Origin: Prochlorococcus sp. MIT 0604
GTDB lineage: Bacteria; Cyanobacteriota; Cyanobacteriia; PCC-6307; Cyanobiaceae
Assembly: GCF_000757845.1 (NCBI RefSeq)
Contig: NZ_CP007753.1
Span: 1,426,001 to 1,490,000 of the forward strand
DNA length: 64,000 nucleotides
Direction: 5' to 3'
This document shows, one piece after another, positions 24,398 through 32,224 of this stretch. The translations under genes were made by a program, and so were the position numbers. The notes beneath the pieces were generated by a model, which ran no database searches, had not been told where the DNA came from, and saw nothing but the letters and a program-made list of their open reading frames with translations. Within the stretch, counting starts at the first letter, position 1. Each line of letters starts with the position of its first letter.

Positions 24398-25573
24398 TTG
24401 GAAGAAAGATATCCCGATAAATGTTCAAGATGTGGAGCTCCAATTGAATGGGAGGAAGGAGCGTCTTTTTCAAAGTGCGGATTTTGTGGCAAAAAGAATT
24501 TTGCTGAAAAAGGAGTTCTAAATAAATATTTAGACTTTTCTACTTTTAGAAATCCGAAAAAAATAATTGAAAACCCAACAAGACTTTTAATAATATTACC
24601 AATTACTTTTATTTTTTTGTTCATGGTTTCAACTTTTAAAAAACAAACAATCATAATAGAAAACAAAATCAATCCCGATCAAATACTATCCCTTTTTGAT
24701 AAGGAAACTGATACAAAAAAGGAAAAAGAAAATTTAGAAGCTGAGCAAATTAAAACATCATCCCAAAAGGAAGAAGAAAAAAAAGAATTACTTGATATGG
24801 ATCAAGGTTCTCCAGAAGCCGCTCAAGAATATATAGAAAGGTTGAGAGAAATATTCCTGATTCCTGGTAAAGAACAAGAAACTATTAAACTTGCAAATAT
24901 CGCATTAAATTTACACAAAAATAGTGCTCGAGCATTTAATTACAGGGCTGTTGCAAAAAGTAAGTTAAAAGATTATCAAGCCGCAATTGATGACTTCAAT
25001 ATGGCTAGTGAAATTGATCCAAGTTCTCCTGAAATCTATTTCAACAGAGGTCTAACCAAACATAAAATTAAAGATTATGTTGGAGCCATAATTGATTTCA
25101 CAAAAGCAATTGAAATTAAACCTGATTACGCTTCGGCGTATAACAATCGTGGGAGTTCAAAATACTTACTAAATGACTACACAAGATCCATAATTGATTT
25201 CACAAAAGCAATTGAAATTAAACCTGATTACGCTTCGGCGTATAAAAATCGAGCCAGTTCCAAAATAAAAATAGATGATCGCATAGGTGCTTTAAATGAT
25301 TTGACTAAAGCAATTAAAATTAAACCTGATTTTGAAGGAGCTTATGCTATACGTGGGTTAACAAAACATCAACTAGAAGACTACAAAGGTGCCATAAATG
25401 ATTACACAAAAGCAATTAAAATTAGACCAGCCGATCTTCTCTATAAATATCGTGGAATCTCAAAATTCAAACTTCTAGACAAAAAAGGAGCTTGTTCAGA
25501 CTTTAGAAATGTATCTGAATTAAATAATAAATATTGGGAAAATTGGTTTATAGATCAATGCAATATAAAGTAA
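24398..25573 (+). CDS. Zinc-ribbon, membrane-anchored TPR protein
   Basis: 391 residues: an N-terminal zinc ribbon (CSRCGAP, then CGFCG), one membrane helix around 63-82 (LLIILPITFIFLFMVS), a charged linker, then about six TPR units (e.g. GAIIDFTKAIEIKPDYASAY) to the end. The start is TTG 24398. The architecture suggests a membrane-tethered protein-interaction scaffold. It ends directly at E2. Confidence 0.75.
   Translation: MEERYPDKCSRCGAPIEWEEGASFSKCGFCGKKNFAEKGVLNKYLDFSTFRNPKKIIENPTRLLIILPITFIFLFMVSTFKKQTIIIENKINPDQILSLFDKETDTKKEKENLEAEQIKTSSQKEEEKKELLDMDQGSPEAAQEYIERLREIFLIPGKEQETIKLANIALNLHKNSARAFNYRAVAKSKLKDYQAAIDDFNMASEIDPSSPEIYFNRGLTKHKIKDYVGAIIDFTKAIEIKPDYASAYNNRGSSKYLLNDYTRSIIDFTKAIEIKPDYASAYKNRASSKIKIDDRIGALNDLTKAIKIKPDFEGAYAIRGLTKHQLEDYKGAINDYTKAIKIRPADLLYKYRGISKFKLLDKKGACSDFRNVSELNNKYWENWFIDQCNIK
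25086..25245 (+). repeat. Identical 58-bp segments within the TPR gene
   Basis: Bases 25086-25143 and 25188-25245 are identical, at a period of 102 bases (one 34-residue TPR unit). This implies a very recent duplication or gene conversion of a TPR unit. Confidence 0.85.
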
Positions 25574-25800
25574 ATATAAAAATCATTAAAAGTATTTAGA
25601 CACTTCCTAATTAGAAAATTTGATGGATAATAAATTTATATCTGAGAAAGTTACCCAAACTTTATCCAAACCCCATAATTTCGCCCAAATCCCTTGACAT
25701 GACTGAAGAAAAGTTTTGGCTAATGAAAAGTGAGCGCGTCTAGCTATTACTGGGATTTCAGGGAATCGTAATTTTTTACTCAAACTTTACTCAAACTTTT
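25566..25800 (+). repeat. E element, copy E2
   Basis: EVE-like ATG at 25699; the frame reads MTEEKFWLMKSERV then TAG. The left variable site is the degenerate repeat ACCCAAACTTT-ATCCAAACCCC. Right of the core lies GCTATTACTGGGAT and AGGGAATCGTAA, then the direct repeat TTACTCAAACT-TTACTCAAACT. It follows the TPR gene directly. Confidence 0.9.
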
Positions 25801-25978
25801 AAAGACTAAAAAACTAACCGATATTGAGTTCGGTTCGAAGTAAGAAAACCCTGAAACTATTAATCTCTTTTGATGAATAGTCTTCAAATGACAAAGACAC
25901 AAAGCACAAAAACTACATTAAGTAGCAAGCTAAGTGTCTTGGAAGTAATCTGCATTAATTAAAAAGGTTTTTGTACTC

Positions 25979-26074
25979 GTGTGTAGGAGTGCGGGGTTAA
26001 CCTTGAAACCGCTAGGCTCAAGTCCTTACGAAAAGGACAAGTCCTTAGACCACTTATACCTAAGAAACACACTC
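25979..26074 (+). ncRNA. Candidate structured RNA between E2 and R2
   Basis: A GC-richer stretch with a closing stem (GTGTGTAGG at 25979 with CCTA and ACACAC at 26059-26072) enclosing a GCGG/CCGC hairpin (25991-26012) and a GTCCTT/AAGGAC hairpin (26022-26038). The latter can instead pair with a second GTCCTT at 26041-26046, giving two alternative folds. R2 follows with a terminator-like hairpin. No open frame; no tRNA T-arm. Confidence 0.5.
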
Positions 26075-26094
26075 ATCACAAGTAAAAATAACTT

Positions 26095-26140
26095 GATTGA
26101 CAGTCGATCTAAACTTAGAGGGATAAAACCCTCTTTTTTT
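26095..26140 (+). repeat. R element, copy R2
   Basis: GATTGACAGTCGATCTAAAC core, then the AGAGGG/CCCTCT hairpin with a seven-T run. The start codon of the next gene is at 26142, one base past the T-run, so the hairpin would be in its leader or terminate the RNA ahead of it. Confidence 0.78.
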
Positions 26141-26141
26141 G

Positions 26142-26315
26142 ATGAGAAACAAATTTAAAAGATCAGCTTTTTTTGATATGTCTGATGACCTTTTCTATCG
26201 AATATCATTAATAGGATTTTTAGTTGTTTTTAGCTCAATGGTATTTTTCCTAACGAAATATAGAGAAAAAAAAGTTAATAATATAAGCCAGATTTCCATA
26301 ACTGAACAAATTTAA
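26142..26315 (+). CDS. Small membrane protein (57 aa)
   Basis: Starts MRNKFKRSAFFDMSDDLFYR, then one membrane helix (ISLIGFLVVFSSMVFFL) and a polar tail. It lies directly after R2 and 14 bases before another membrane-protein gene. No family recognised. Confidence 0.5.
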   Translation: MRNKFKRSAFFDMSDDLFYRISLIGFLVVFSSMVFFLTKYREKKVNNISQISITEQI

Positions 26316-26329
26316 TTTTTAAAGCAGTA

Positions 26330-26686
26330 ATGCAAAGATTTATAATTTCACCGTTATTTGCTTTATCTAGGTTTTTTATAAATATTTACGGATTATTTTT
26401 AAAGTTTTTTCTTCAATTAAATGGTGGTTATTGGTCAAGAATTGGTTTAGCCGAAAATATTACAGAGGAAAGAATAAAAAAAAGAAGATTTTATATCCTG
26501 CCTTTTTATATTCTTCTAGCTTTATTGTTTGGATTACTATCTGCTCTATATTGGTATTTTGTTATTCTCCATGTGCCACTTTCAATAGAAAGATATTTAA
26601 GTCCATTGAATAACAATATTGCTTTAATAATTGCTTTTGCTACTTTCTTTGGTTGGCTTTATATTCTTTGTAAAACAAACAAATAA
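26330..26686 (+). CDS. Two-to-three-helix membrane protein (118 aa)
   Basis: An N-terminal amphipathic stretch (ALSRFFINIYGLFLKFF) precedes a charged loop (ENITEERIKKRRF) and two membrane helices (ILLALLFGLLSALYWYF and IALIIAFATFFGWLYIL). Co-transcribed with the 57-residue gene. Function unknown. Confidence 0.55.
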   Translation: MQRFIISPLFALSRFFINIYGLFLKFFLQLNGGYWSRIGLAENITEERIKKRRFYILPFYILLALLFGLLSALYWYFVILHVPLSIERYLSPLNNNIALIIAFATFFGWLYILCKTNK

Positions 26687-26699
26687 AATGCTTACTAAG

Positions 26700-27108
26700 A
26701 GATGATGTGGTCCGCGGATTAAAGATTTAATTAATCACGATTAAATCATTCTTAAGGATTCATGCAAAATATTTGAGACCGATTACTTTATTTATACGAC
26801 AGTTCTGGTGATCGACTCGACCAAGGTTGACCAACTAGATCTTCACTAATCCAAGGTCTGCAACACCACGGTAAATTAACTTATCTAACCTTTACGGAAA
26901 GTAAGTTAAGTGATCAGAAATTAAACTTTCGGGATTAATTCTGAACCATCTTAAAAATTAAGTCGTTTGTAAAGCATGAAGAAGTGAGTAATCACTTTTA
27001 CATCCAAAACTAATTTCTAAGAAAATTCTTAATCTGATTATTAAATAGATCTCCTTTCTGTCGTCACCATTAAAAAAAAGACCTGTAACAGGGTCTTTTT
27101 TTATGTCT
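26700..27108 (+). ncRNA. Long structured non-coding region with terminator
   Basis: About 400 bases without a credible frame hold several strong hairpins: GATTTAAT/ATTAAATC (26724-26747), a long stem TTAACTTA...CTTT-ACGG-AAAG...TAAGTTAA (26876-26909) and AAGTGA-GTAA-TCACTT (26982-26997). It ends at a clear terminator. This looks like one long structured RNA transcribed rightward, or several short ones. I do not recognise it as RNase P, tmRNA, SRP or 6S RNA. Confidence 0.5.
27073..27107 (+). terminator. Terminator, probably bidirectional
   Basis: A-run, AAGACC/GGTCTT stem with a short TGTAACAG-type loop, then a T-run. The A-run on the left means it could also stop the leftward gene at 27288. 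Confidence 0.75.
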
Positions 27109-27287
27109 TAAATTTTATTGATTTACTGTTAATCAACAAATAACTAAATATTTTTATCTCACTCTTTCGCGATCAGTTAATACTTTTTCAAAAGTAGAAA
27201 AGAAAGTAAATGCTATTCAATGCAACCAACAAAAGAACTACTGATCTTCCATGTTGATTTAATTGAAGTGTTCTTTGAGTCATACTC

Positions 27288-27470
27288 TTAATAATCTTCG
27301 TTGTAATCGGATGGACTACCAGTTAAAGAACAAACAACTGATTCCTCTTTTCTCATTTCTTTTATTTCCATTATTGGTCTGCCCATTTTCTTAAGAACAT
27401 TTATATCTTCTTTAGTCTGACAGCGAGCAATTATGTTTCCTTTTTGATCAAAGCAACTGTAGTAAGTCAT
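27288..27470 (-). CDS. Small hypothetical protein (60 aa)
   Basis: Starts MTYYSCFDQKGNIIARCQTK and continues EDINVLKKMGRPIMEIKEM. The first half looks like a small beta-hairpin plus helix with two cysteines; no membrane segment. Soluble, function unknown. A terminator lies downstream at 27073-27107. Confidence 0.55.
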   Translation of the reverse strand: MTYYSCFDQKGNIIARCQTKEDINVLKKMGRPIMEIKEMRKEESVVCSLTGSPSDYNEDY

Positions 27471-27595
27471 TTTATTAAATGCAATTTAAAGTTTATGGTT
27501 GATTTCAGTTGTAGCAACGCAACCGACTCATGACAACCATATTTTTAATCTAAGTCAGCAATAGATTTAAATGGCTAAAAAAAAGATACCTCTTT

Positions 27596-27697
27596 CCGTA
27601 CCAATATGTTCATCAAACCGCACACATTAGATACGCAGTATTTTGTTCAAATCAATTAGAACAAAAGGTAGTTAAACGAATATACAAAGGAGAATTT
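27596..27697 (+). promoter_or_regulatory. Conserved leader A, copy 2
   Basis: Matches 17302-17394: CCGTAC, TGTTC, AACCGCACACAT (27616-27627), AATTAGAACA and the AAAGGAG ribosome site, in the same order. The palindrome ATACGCAGTAT also lies here (near 27632), as it does upstream of the paralogous gene at 19405-19521. Confidence 0.52.
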
Positions 27698-27835
27698 ATG
27701 AGTGGAGATTTTGAGACTCTTGAAATTAATCAACCAAAAATTACATATCTAAAACCAGAAGACAATACAGAATGGTTAGACAAATTAATTAATAATATTG
27801 AGGACATGAAGAACAAAATATCAAAAGATTCTTAG
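27698..27835 (+). CDS. WLDxLIN micro-protein, copy 3 (45 aa)
   Basis: Starts MSGDFETLEINQPKITYLKP and ends with NTEWLDKLINNIEDMKNKIS plus KDS. An AAAGGAG site sits seven bases upstream. It matches the peptides at 19405 and 20324 on the other strand, in a different cassette context. Function unknown. Confidence 0.68.
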   Translation: MSGDFETLEINQPKITYLKPEDNTEWLDKLINNIEDMKNKISKDS

Positions 27836-27970
27836 AAATTTAAGAAAAGAAACTTATTTATTAGATCTTTAGTTTGCATGAGAAGCAATTCAAAAAAGAA
27901 TTTAAATTTTGTATTTAAGGTAACCGCTTTTTTGTGAGCATTATTCAGAATAAGAGTTCGACTATTTTTT

Positions 27971-28114
27971 ATGCCAAAAAATTTAGATGAAAATTCTTAT
28001 GAAAAAAGAATTGAAAATATAGAAAAAGGAAAATCTTATTTAAAAAGCAATGGATTTTTTAAATCAAAATCAAATCTATTCGAAGACATACAAAGATTTA
28101 TCTATAAAAGGTAA
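27971..28114 (+). CDS. Small basic hypothetical protein (47 aa)
   Basis: Starts MPKNLDENSYEKRIENIEKG and ends FEDIQRFIYKR; helical, Lys/Glu-rich. No ribosome-binding site stands out, so the call rests on composition alone. Confidence 0.42.
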   Translation: MPKNLDENSYEKRIENIEKGKSYLKSNGFFKSKSNLFEDIQRFIYKR

Positions 28115-28231
28115 TTTTAAAAAAATTTTTTACTTTGATTAATTAAATCTCTCCATAAGAAAGCCATCACATAAAAGAAAGAAAGACTTGAAAAGGTTAG
28201 GAGAAAAAAAGAATGGGTCAATTTTCTATAA

Positions 28232-28336
28232 CTAAATTAATCCCAATAATCCTGCAGTAAAACCAACAGCAGCAAAAAATACGAACTCGATTAAATCTCT
28301 TGGGGCAGAGTTCATAAAAAAACTGATTTGAGTCAT
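28232..28336 (-). CDS. Tiny membrane protein (34 aa)
   Basis: ATG 28336 gives MTQISFFMNSAPRDLIEFVF followed by FAAVGFTAGLLGLI, a single glycine-rich membrane helix. It starts four bases past the stop of the secreted-protein gene to its right, so the two probably form one transcript. Confidence 0.5.
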   Translation of the reverse strand: MTQISFFMNSAPRDLIEFVFFAAVGFTAGLLGLI

Positions 28337-28340
28337 AATT

Positions 28341-28535
28341 TTATGACTTGAGAGAATCTCTTAAATCAAACTTTTCAGCTTTTTCAATTTGACACTCAGT
28401 ATCATCTTCAGCACATTTGATTTCAGCTTTTTTGTTCATGTGGCTACTACAACCGCCTGCTATAACTGGTAAACCGGTCGTAGCTGTAAAACCAGTTAAA
28501 CATGCAAAAGCTATATAAGGAAAAAGTCTTTTCAT
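28341..28535 (-). CDS. Small secreted protein (64 aa)
   Basis: A signal peptide (MKRLFPYIAFACLTGFTATT) is followed by a short acidic mature part with three cysteines (GGCSSHMNKK, IKCAEDDTECQIE). A single lipobox-like cysteine is possible but not convincing. Probably periplasmic; function unknown. Confidence 0.58.
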   Translation of the reverse strand: MKRLFPYIAFACLTGFTATTGLPVIAGGCSSHMNKKAEIKCAEDDTECQIEKAEKFDLRDSLKS

Positions 28536-28736
28536 TTAATTGTTACTTTATGTAAACTTATTATGTTACATAAAAAGCTCAAGTGTGAGTAGCTGATAAT
28601 TCGCGTGCACCCTATACCAATCATCTAAAGTGATTTAGCAAACCTATGAGTTTTATATTTATCTGAGTATTTTTACTTATATGTTGAGTTGAAGACTTTA
28701 AATAATTAATGTTTGTTTTGGGTTTATAAATAAGTC

Positions 28737-28892
28737 ATGGATAAAGAACATTTAATTGATTTAATATCTAATAGCATTATTTCTGAGATTAAAGATCTCG
28801 AAATTAATGAGGAAAAATTGATTGAAAATAATTATTTAAATAATCTGAATTTAAATCAGCTTAGAATAATTTCTAAAGAATTTATTTTGTAA
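28737..28892 (+). CDS. Small acidic hypothetical protein (51 aa)
   Basis: Starts MDKEHLIDLISNSIISEIKD and continues through two amphipathic helices (EINEEKLIENNYLNNLNLNQ). Soluble. Function unknown. Confidence 0.48.
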   Translation: MDKEHLIDLISNSIISEIKDLEINEEKLIENNYLNNLNLNQLRIISKEFIL

Positions 28893-28970
28893 TTTTTATT
28901 GAATATTTATTTAAATAAATGAGATTTTCTTTACTATCATTTGAATTTTAATAAGTTAATACCTTTTAAT

Positions 28971-29156
28971 ATGAATGATTCAGAAGAATTTAAACCTAGC
29001 CTTAAACAAATAAATGAGGATATCAGACCTACATGGGAAGATATCAAAAAACAATCAGAAGTTTTAGTTAACAAACTGGGTTGCCCTAGATCATTTGTAG
29101 GAGGGATGCTTCATGCAATAGCAAGCGACTTCTCTGATATGAAAACTTGGGAATAA
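28971..29156 (+). CDS. Small hypothetical protein (61 aa)
   Basis: Starts MNDSEEFKPSLKQINEDIRP and ends with LGCPRSFVGGMLHAIASDFS, a well-structured-looking soluble helix pair. I prefer ATG 28971 over TTG 28941. Its TAA abuts the ATG of the next small gene. Confidence 0.52.
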   Translation: MNDSEEFKPSLKQINEDIRPTWEDIKKQSEVLVNKLGCPRSFVGGMLHAIASDFSDMKTWE

Positions 29157-29306
29157 ATGAAAAACTTATTACTTACACCTCTTTTCAAACTATTCAAAAA
29201 AAGCACTTTCCTCTTATCACTAAATCAAAACTCATGCCCTGTTTTAGATGCTGAAGACATAAAAAAGCAAGAACAGAAAGAAGCTATTGAAAGGTTGTAC
29301 CCGTAA
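29157..29306 (+). CDS. Small hypothetical protein (49 aa)
   Basis: Starts MKNLLLTPLFKLFKKSTFLL, basic and hydrophobic, with a charged C-terminal helix. ATG follows the previous stop directly, so the two are likely translated in series. It ends just before E3. Confidence 0.42.
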   Translation: MKNLLLTPLFKLFKKSTFLLSLNQNSCPVLDAEDIKKQEQKEAIERLYP

Positions 29307-29362
29307 ACTTTTAACAGAAATGTTCAGATCATATATACGATGCAGCACGGTCCTATGCACCA

Positions 29363-29500
29363 CCATGCCACCCATTACTTTCCTAAATTGTGACTTTGAT
29401 GGATAATAAACATATAAAAAAAAATCTGATTCTAGCAAAATTCTAGCAGATAAATTCCTTCAATTCCCTTGATATGACTGAAGAAAATTTTTAGCTAAAG
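29363..29500 (+). repeat. E element, copy E3 (right part degraded)
   Basis: Left block CCACCCATTACTTTCCTAAA and GATGGATAATAAA; left variable site ATTCTAGCAAA-ATTCTAGCA; core with ATG 29474. The EVE-like frame is cut after MTEENF by a TAG. The right-hand block seen in E2, E4, E6 and E7 is absent. Confidence 0.85.
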
Positions 29501-29522
29501 AAGTGGGTACTTGATGCTAAAA

Positions 29523-30242
29523 CTAAAGCCTTCCAAATCCCTTAATTCTTTTTTCTGTTTTATATCCTGCTTGTACGAATTGAGTATTATCAGTACCGAC
29601 ATCATAAAGAGTATAATTTTTTCCTGCCCCAATACCAATAACAGCTTTTTGAGGAACTTTCTGCTCTTTCTTACGATTTCCATTTAAATCTTCTACTTCA
29701 GAATTAACAATCCCCTCTGTCAATTCCAAGTGAAACTGTTGTTTACTTCTTGCAGTAAATAATCTGTTTACCTGAAGACGTGTAAGTCTATCAAGGAGTG
29801 TCAGTGGCGGCGTATCTAGTGTTAAATTTTCGCCAACATCTTTTGAGCTTCCGTGAATCAAACCACAATCAAGTTCAACAAATCCAAATTGAAGTGCTGC
29901 TATCCAATCAAGAAATGATTTGTCTACAGCATTCGTAAGAGACTTAACTACTTCTTCACCCTTATTTATTCTCAAAGCTTCAGCTCTTTGATCACCACGG
30001 TAACCACTTTCCAAGAGGATTTGTTCTTCCCACCAACCATATATGCACCATGGTTGTAAATCATTACTTTTTGGATTAATTAACCTATAGAGAAGCCTAT
30101 TACAGTTTTTTTCAGGACCTATCATATCCCCCAAAACAAAAAGAGTTATATTACCAGGAGTTTTTTTTAAGTCTTTTTGAATAAGTTCATAAGTATCTAG
30201 ATCCCCTTTAAGACCACTTACGAGTGCCCAGCGTTCTATCAT
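29523..30242 (-). CDS. Divergent calcineurin-like metallophosphoesterase
   Basis: 239 residues that track the metallophosphoesterase order with altered ligands: ALVSGLKGDLDTYELI (motif I, usual D-x-H lost), FVLGDMIGP (motif II GD kept), IYGWWEEQIL (the GNHD position, changed) and GLIHGSS (motif IV His kept). It overlaps the intact-looking neighbour by four bases. With motif I lost it may be a non-catalytic partner. Nearest alternative: an unrelated regulatory protein. Confidence 0.55.
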   Translation of the reverse strand: MIERWALVSGLKGDLDTYELIQKDLKKTPGNITLFVLGDMIGPEKNCNRLLYRLINPKSNDLQPWCIYGWWEEQILLESGYRGDQRAEALRINKGEEVVKSLTNAVDKSFLDWIAALQFGFVELDCGLIHGSSKDVGENLTLDTPPLTLLDRLTRLQVNRLFTARSKQQFHLELTEGIVNSEVEDLNGNRKKEQKVPQKAVIGIGAGKNYTLYDVGTDNTQFVQAGYKTEKRIKGFGRL

Positions 30243-31054
30243 CTTTCACAAACATGAGATGCATCTTCAGCTTGTTCTGCAAATTCGAATCCATTTTTTA
30301 AACGCCATGCAAAAATCGGAGGAAGACCGGCATCTATTATTGCTTTACAAGTAAGTTCAATATCATATTCCACTTCTCTAATTTTTACTTCATTAGTGAC
30401 ATCGTTATGAACAACATAAGTAGCTTTAGTTCCTCCATGTCTTGGCTCTCCAACTGAACCTGCATTTACTATTCTTCGCATAGGCAATTGAATTTCTTTT
30501 TCTTGAGTATCTTTGGGAACAGCATTTTTGATCTTTACAGCAATTGAACCATCTGCTAATTCGCGAATATAAGGTTGGTGAGTATGACCACAAAAAAGAA
30601 TCTCTGCTCTGGCATTTTCAACTCTCTCAAGAGCTGCGAATGCATCCATATCGGGAAGAAGATATTCATGTTGACTATTAGGACTACCATGAACAAAAAG
30701 ACACTTATCTTTACGTATTGAGTAGGGTAGATTAGCTAGATAATCCTTATTTTCTGTAGTTAATTTATCTGTAGTCCATTGATGAGCAAAATGACCTCTT
30801 TTTTCAGCAAGCTGAGAAGGATAACTACAATCGCAAGCATCTAATCCATCAACAACGTCTTCGTCCCAACATCCCTGACAAGTAGGAATTTCTTTATCTC
30901 TTATTAACTCAATAACCTCATTAGGTTGAGGACCATAACCCACTAGATCTCCAAGACAGGTAATATTTGTAATTCCTTGGAGTTCAATATCTTTTAAGAC
31001 AGCCTCTACTGCAGGTAGATTTGCATGTAAACATGAGATGACAGCTTGATTCAT
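30239..31054 (-). CDS. Calcineurin-like metallophosphoesterase
   Basis: 271 residues: AVISCLHANLPAVEAVL at motif I (the usual S-D-x-H reads S-C-L-H, so Cys replaces Asp), CLGDLVGYGPQP (motif II), CWDEDVVDG (GNHD position), CLFVHGSPN and FCGHTHQPY (GHTH, final motif). Most metal ligands remain. YfcE/MJ0936-like enzymes hydrolyse phosphodiesters or phosphomonoesters. It lies in a leftward operon between the CobW-like gene and the divergent paralogue. Confidence 0.75.
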   Translation of the reverse strand: MNQAVISCLHANLPAVEAVLKDIELQGITNITCLGDLVGYGPQPNEVIELIRDKEIPTCQGCWDEDVVDGLDACDCSYPSQLAEKRGHFAHQWTTDKLTTENKDYLANLPYSIRKDKCLFVHGSPNSQHEYLLPDMDAFAALERVENARAEILFCGHTHQPYIRELADGSIAVKIKNAVPKDTQEKEIQLPMRRIVNAGSVGEPRHGGTKATYVVHNDVTNEVKIREVEYDIELTCKAIIDAGLPPIFAWRLKNGFEFAEQAEDASHVCER

Positions 31055-31061
31055 TTTTAAG

Positions 31062-31844
31062 TTAACGGCGAGCAGTTTGTAATTGTGAATTTCTAAGTGA
31101 AGTTTGATGATGATCTAGTACAGCATCATTAAGAAGGCAATTATGAATCGTTGCTTTTATTGACTCGAAGTTTAAATTTTTCCCTTGTATAACAATTTCA
31201 GAACATCTTTCTGGTCTTCCATTAAGAGGGGCAACTTGGTTTAATGTTTGATATTGAGATCCTTGCTGACTGACTATCCAATTAAACAAGATGTAACGCC
31301 CATCAGGTAAGTTCATTAATGCTTTTGCTCTATATACATCCCCATAAGCACCATTAACTAATTCAAACCAAAAAGTATTCAAGCTTGCAGGATCCCAAAT
31401 ATGCTTTTGAAGATCAAGGCTTATTGATTCAATTTCTCTAAAATCTAAAGTATCTTTAATTGATAATTCTGGATCTCTACCAAAATGAAGATATCTATTT
31501 GGCTGGAGATTATATTTTTCAAGTTCATTAATAATTCTCAGATCAACTCCATTAATACCCTGAGATTTAGGTGTAAAAAATTGTGGAAATTCAATAATAA
31601 TTAAAATGTTTTCTTTATCTTTCTCTGATATTGAGTTTGAAATAGATAAGTCTAATAAGTTAGGAATTTGATCTTTCAAAAAAGCAAAATCAATTTTTGT
31701 ATTTATAGCTTGCTCTAAATTAATTTCGGAATATCCTCCAAGACGTAAGTAACCACAATTGCCAGAATAATTCTTAAAAGTATTTAGTATCCAATTTGTC
31801 TTACCGCATCCTGGCGAACCTGATATTAAACAGACTTGACTCAT
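31062..31844 (-). CDS. CobW/COG0523-like P-loop GTPase
   Basis: 260 residues. The P-loop GSPGCGKT lies at 9-16. The C-terminal part contains the ALMNLPDGRYILFNW and GRPERCSEIVI patterns of the CobW C-terminal domain. COG0523 proteins are GTP-dependent metal (often Zn or Co) chaperones. The usual C-x-C-C metal motif is not visible, so the metal is uncertain. It heads a three-gene leftward operon with two metallophosphoesterases, a set that could load metal into those enzymes. Confidence 0.7.
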   Translation of the reverse strand: MSQVCLISGSPGCGKTNWILNTFKNYSGNCGYLRLGGYSEINLEQAINTKIDFAFLKDQIPNLLDLSISNSISEKDKENILIIIEFPQFFTPKSQGINGVDLRIINELEKYNLQPNRYLHFGRDPELSIKDTLDFREIESISLDLQKHIWDPASLNTFWFELVNGAYGDVYRAKALMNLPDGRYILFNWIVSQQGSQYQTLNQVAPLNGRPERCSEIVIQGKNLNFESIKATIHNCLLNDAVLDHHQTSLRNSQLQTARR

Positions 31845-31969
31845 AAAAAAATACTACCTAATATATAAAATTTACACCAATATGAAAATGAAAATCATTT
31901 CTGTTTTCGATTTTAAATATTTATTTTGTGATTTAAGTGATAAAACAATAATATTTAGAGAATTAATTA

Positions 31970-32195
31970 CTCCATACCAACCATCACTTTCCTAAATAGA
32001 TAATTTGATGGATAATTAACCTAGATTTGAACGTTTTTAATATTCTGTTCACACACCGTTCACACATTGTAATTTTCTTCTAAATTATTGATATGACTGA
32101 AATAAACTACTGGCTAATGAACAGTACACCCGACTAGCTATTACTGGGATCTCAAGGAATCGATATTTTTTACTCAAACTTTACTCAAACTTCTT
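31970..32195 (+). repeat. E element, copy E4
   Basis: Left variable site is GTTCACACACC-GTTCACACATT; core ATG 32093 with frame MTEINYWLMNSTPD then TAG; right block GCTATTACTGGGATC and AAGGAATCG, then TTACTCAAACT-TTACTCAAACT. It separates the CobW operon from the second SNase gene. Confidence 0.9.
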
Positions 32196-32224
32196 TATAG
32201 ATTTAACCTTATCTAAATTCTTTT

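Noticed and set aside
25979-26074. tRNA gene, either strand
   Set aside because: No T-arm of GTTCRANYC type and no consistent cloverleaf.
29244-29438. Minus-strand frames in E3, and similarly in E9 (45038-45280), with similar N-termini
   Set aside because: The likeness follows from DNA repeat identity; the frames are antisense to the conserved element and diverge outside it.
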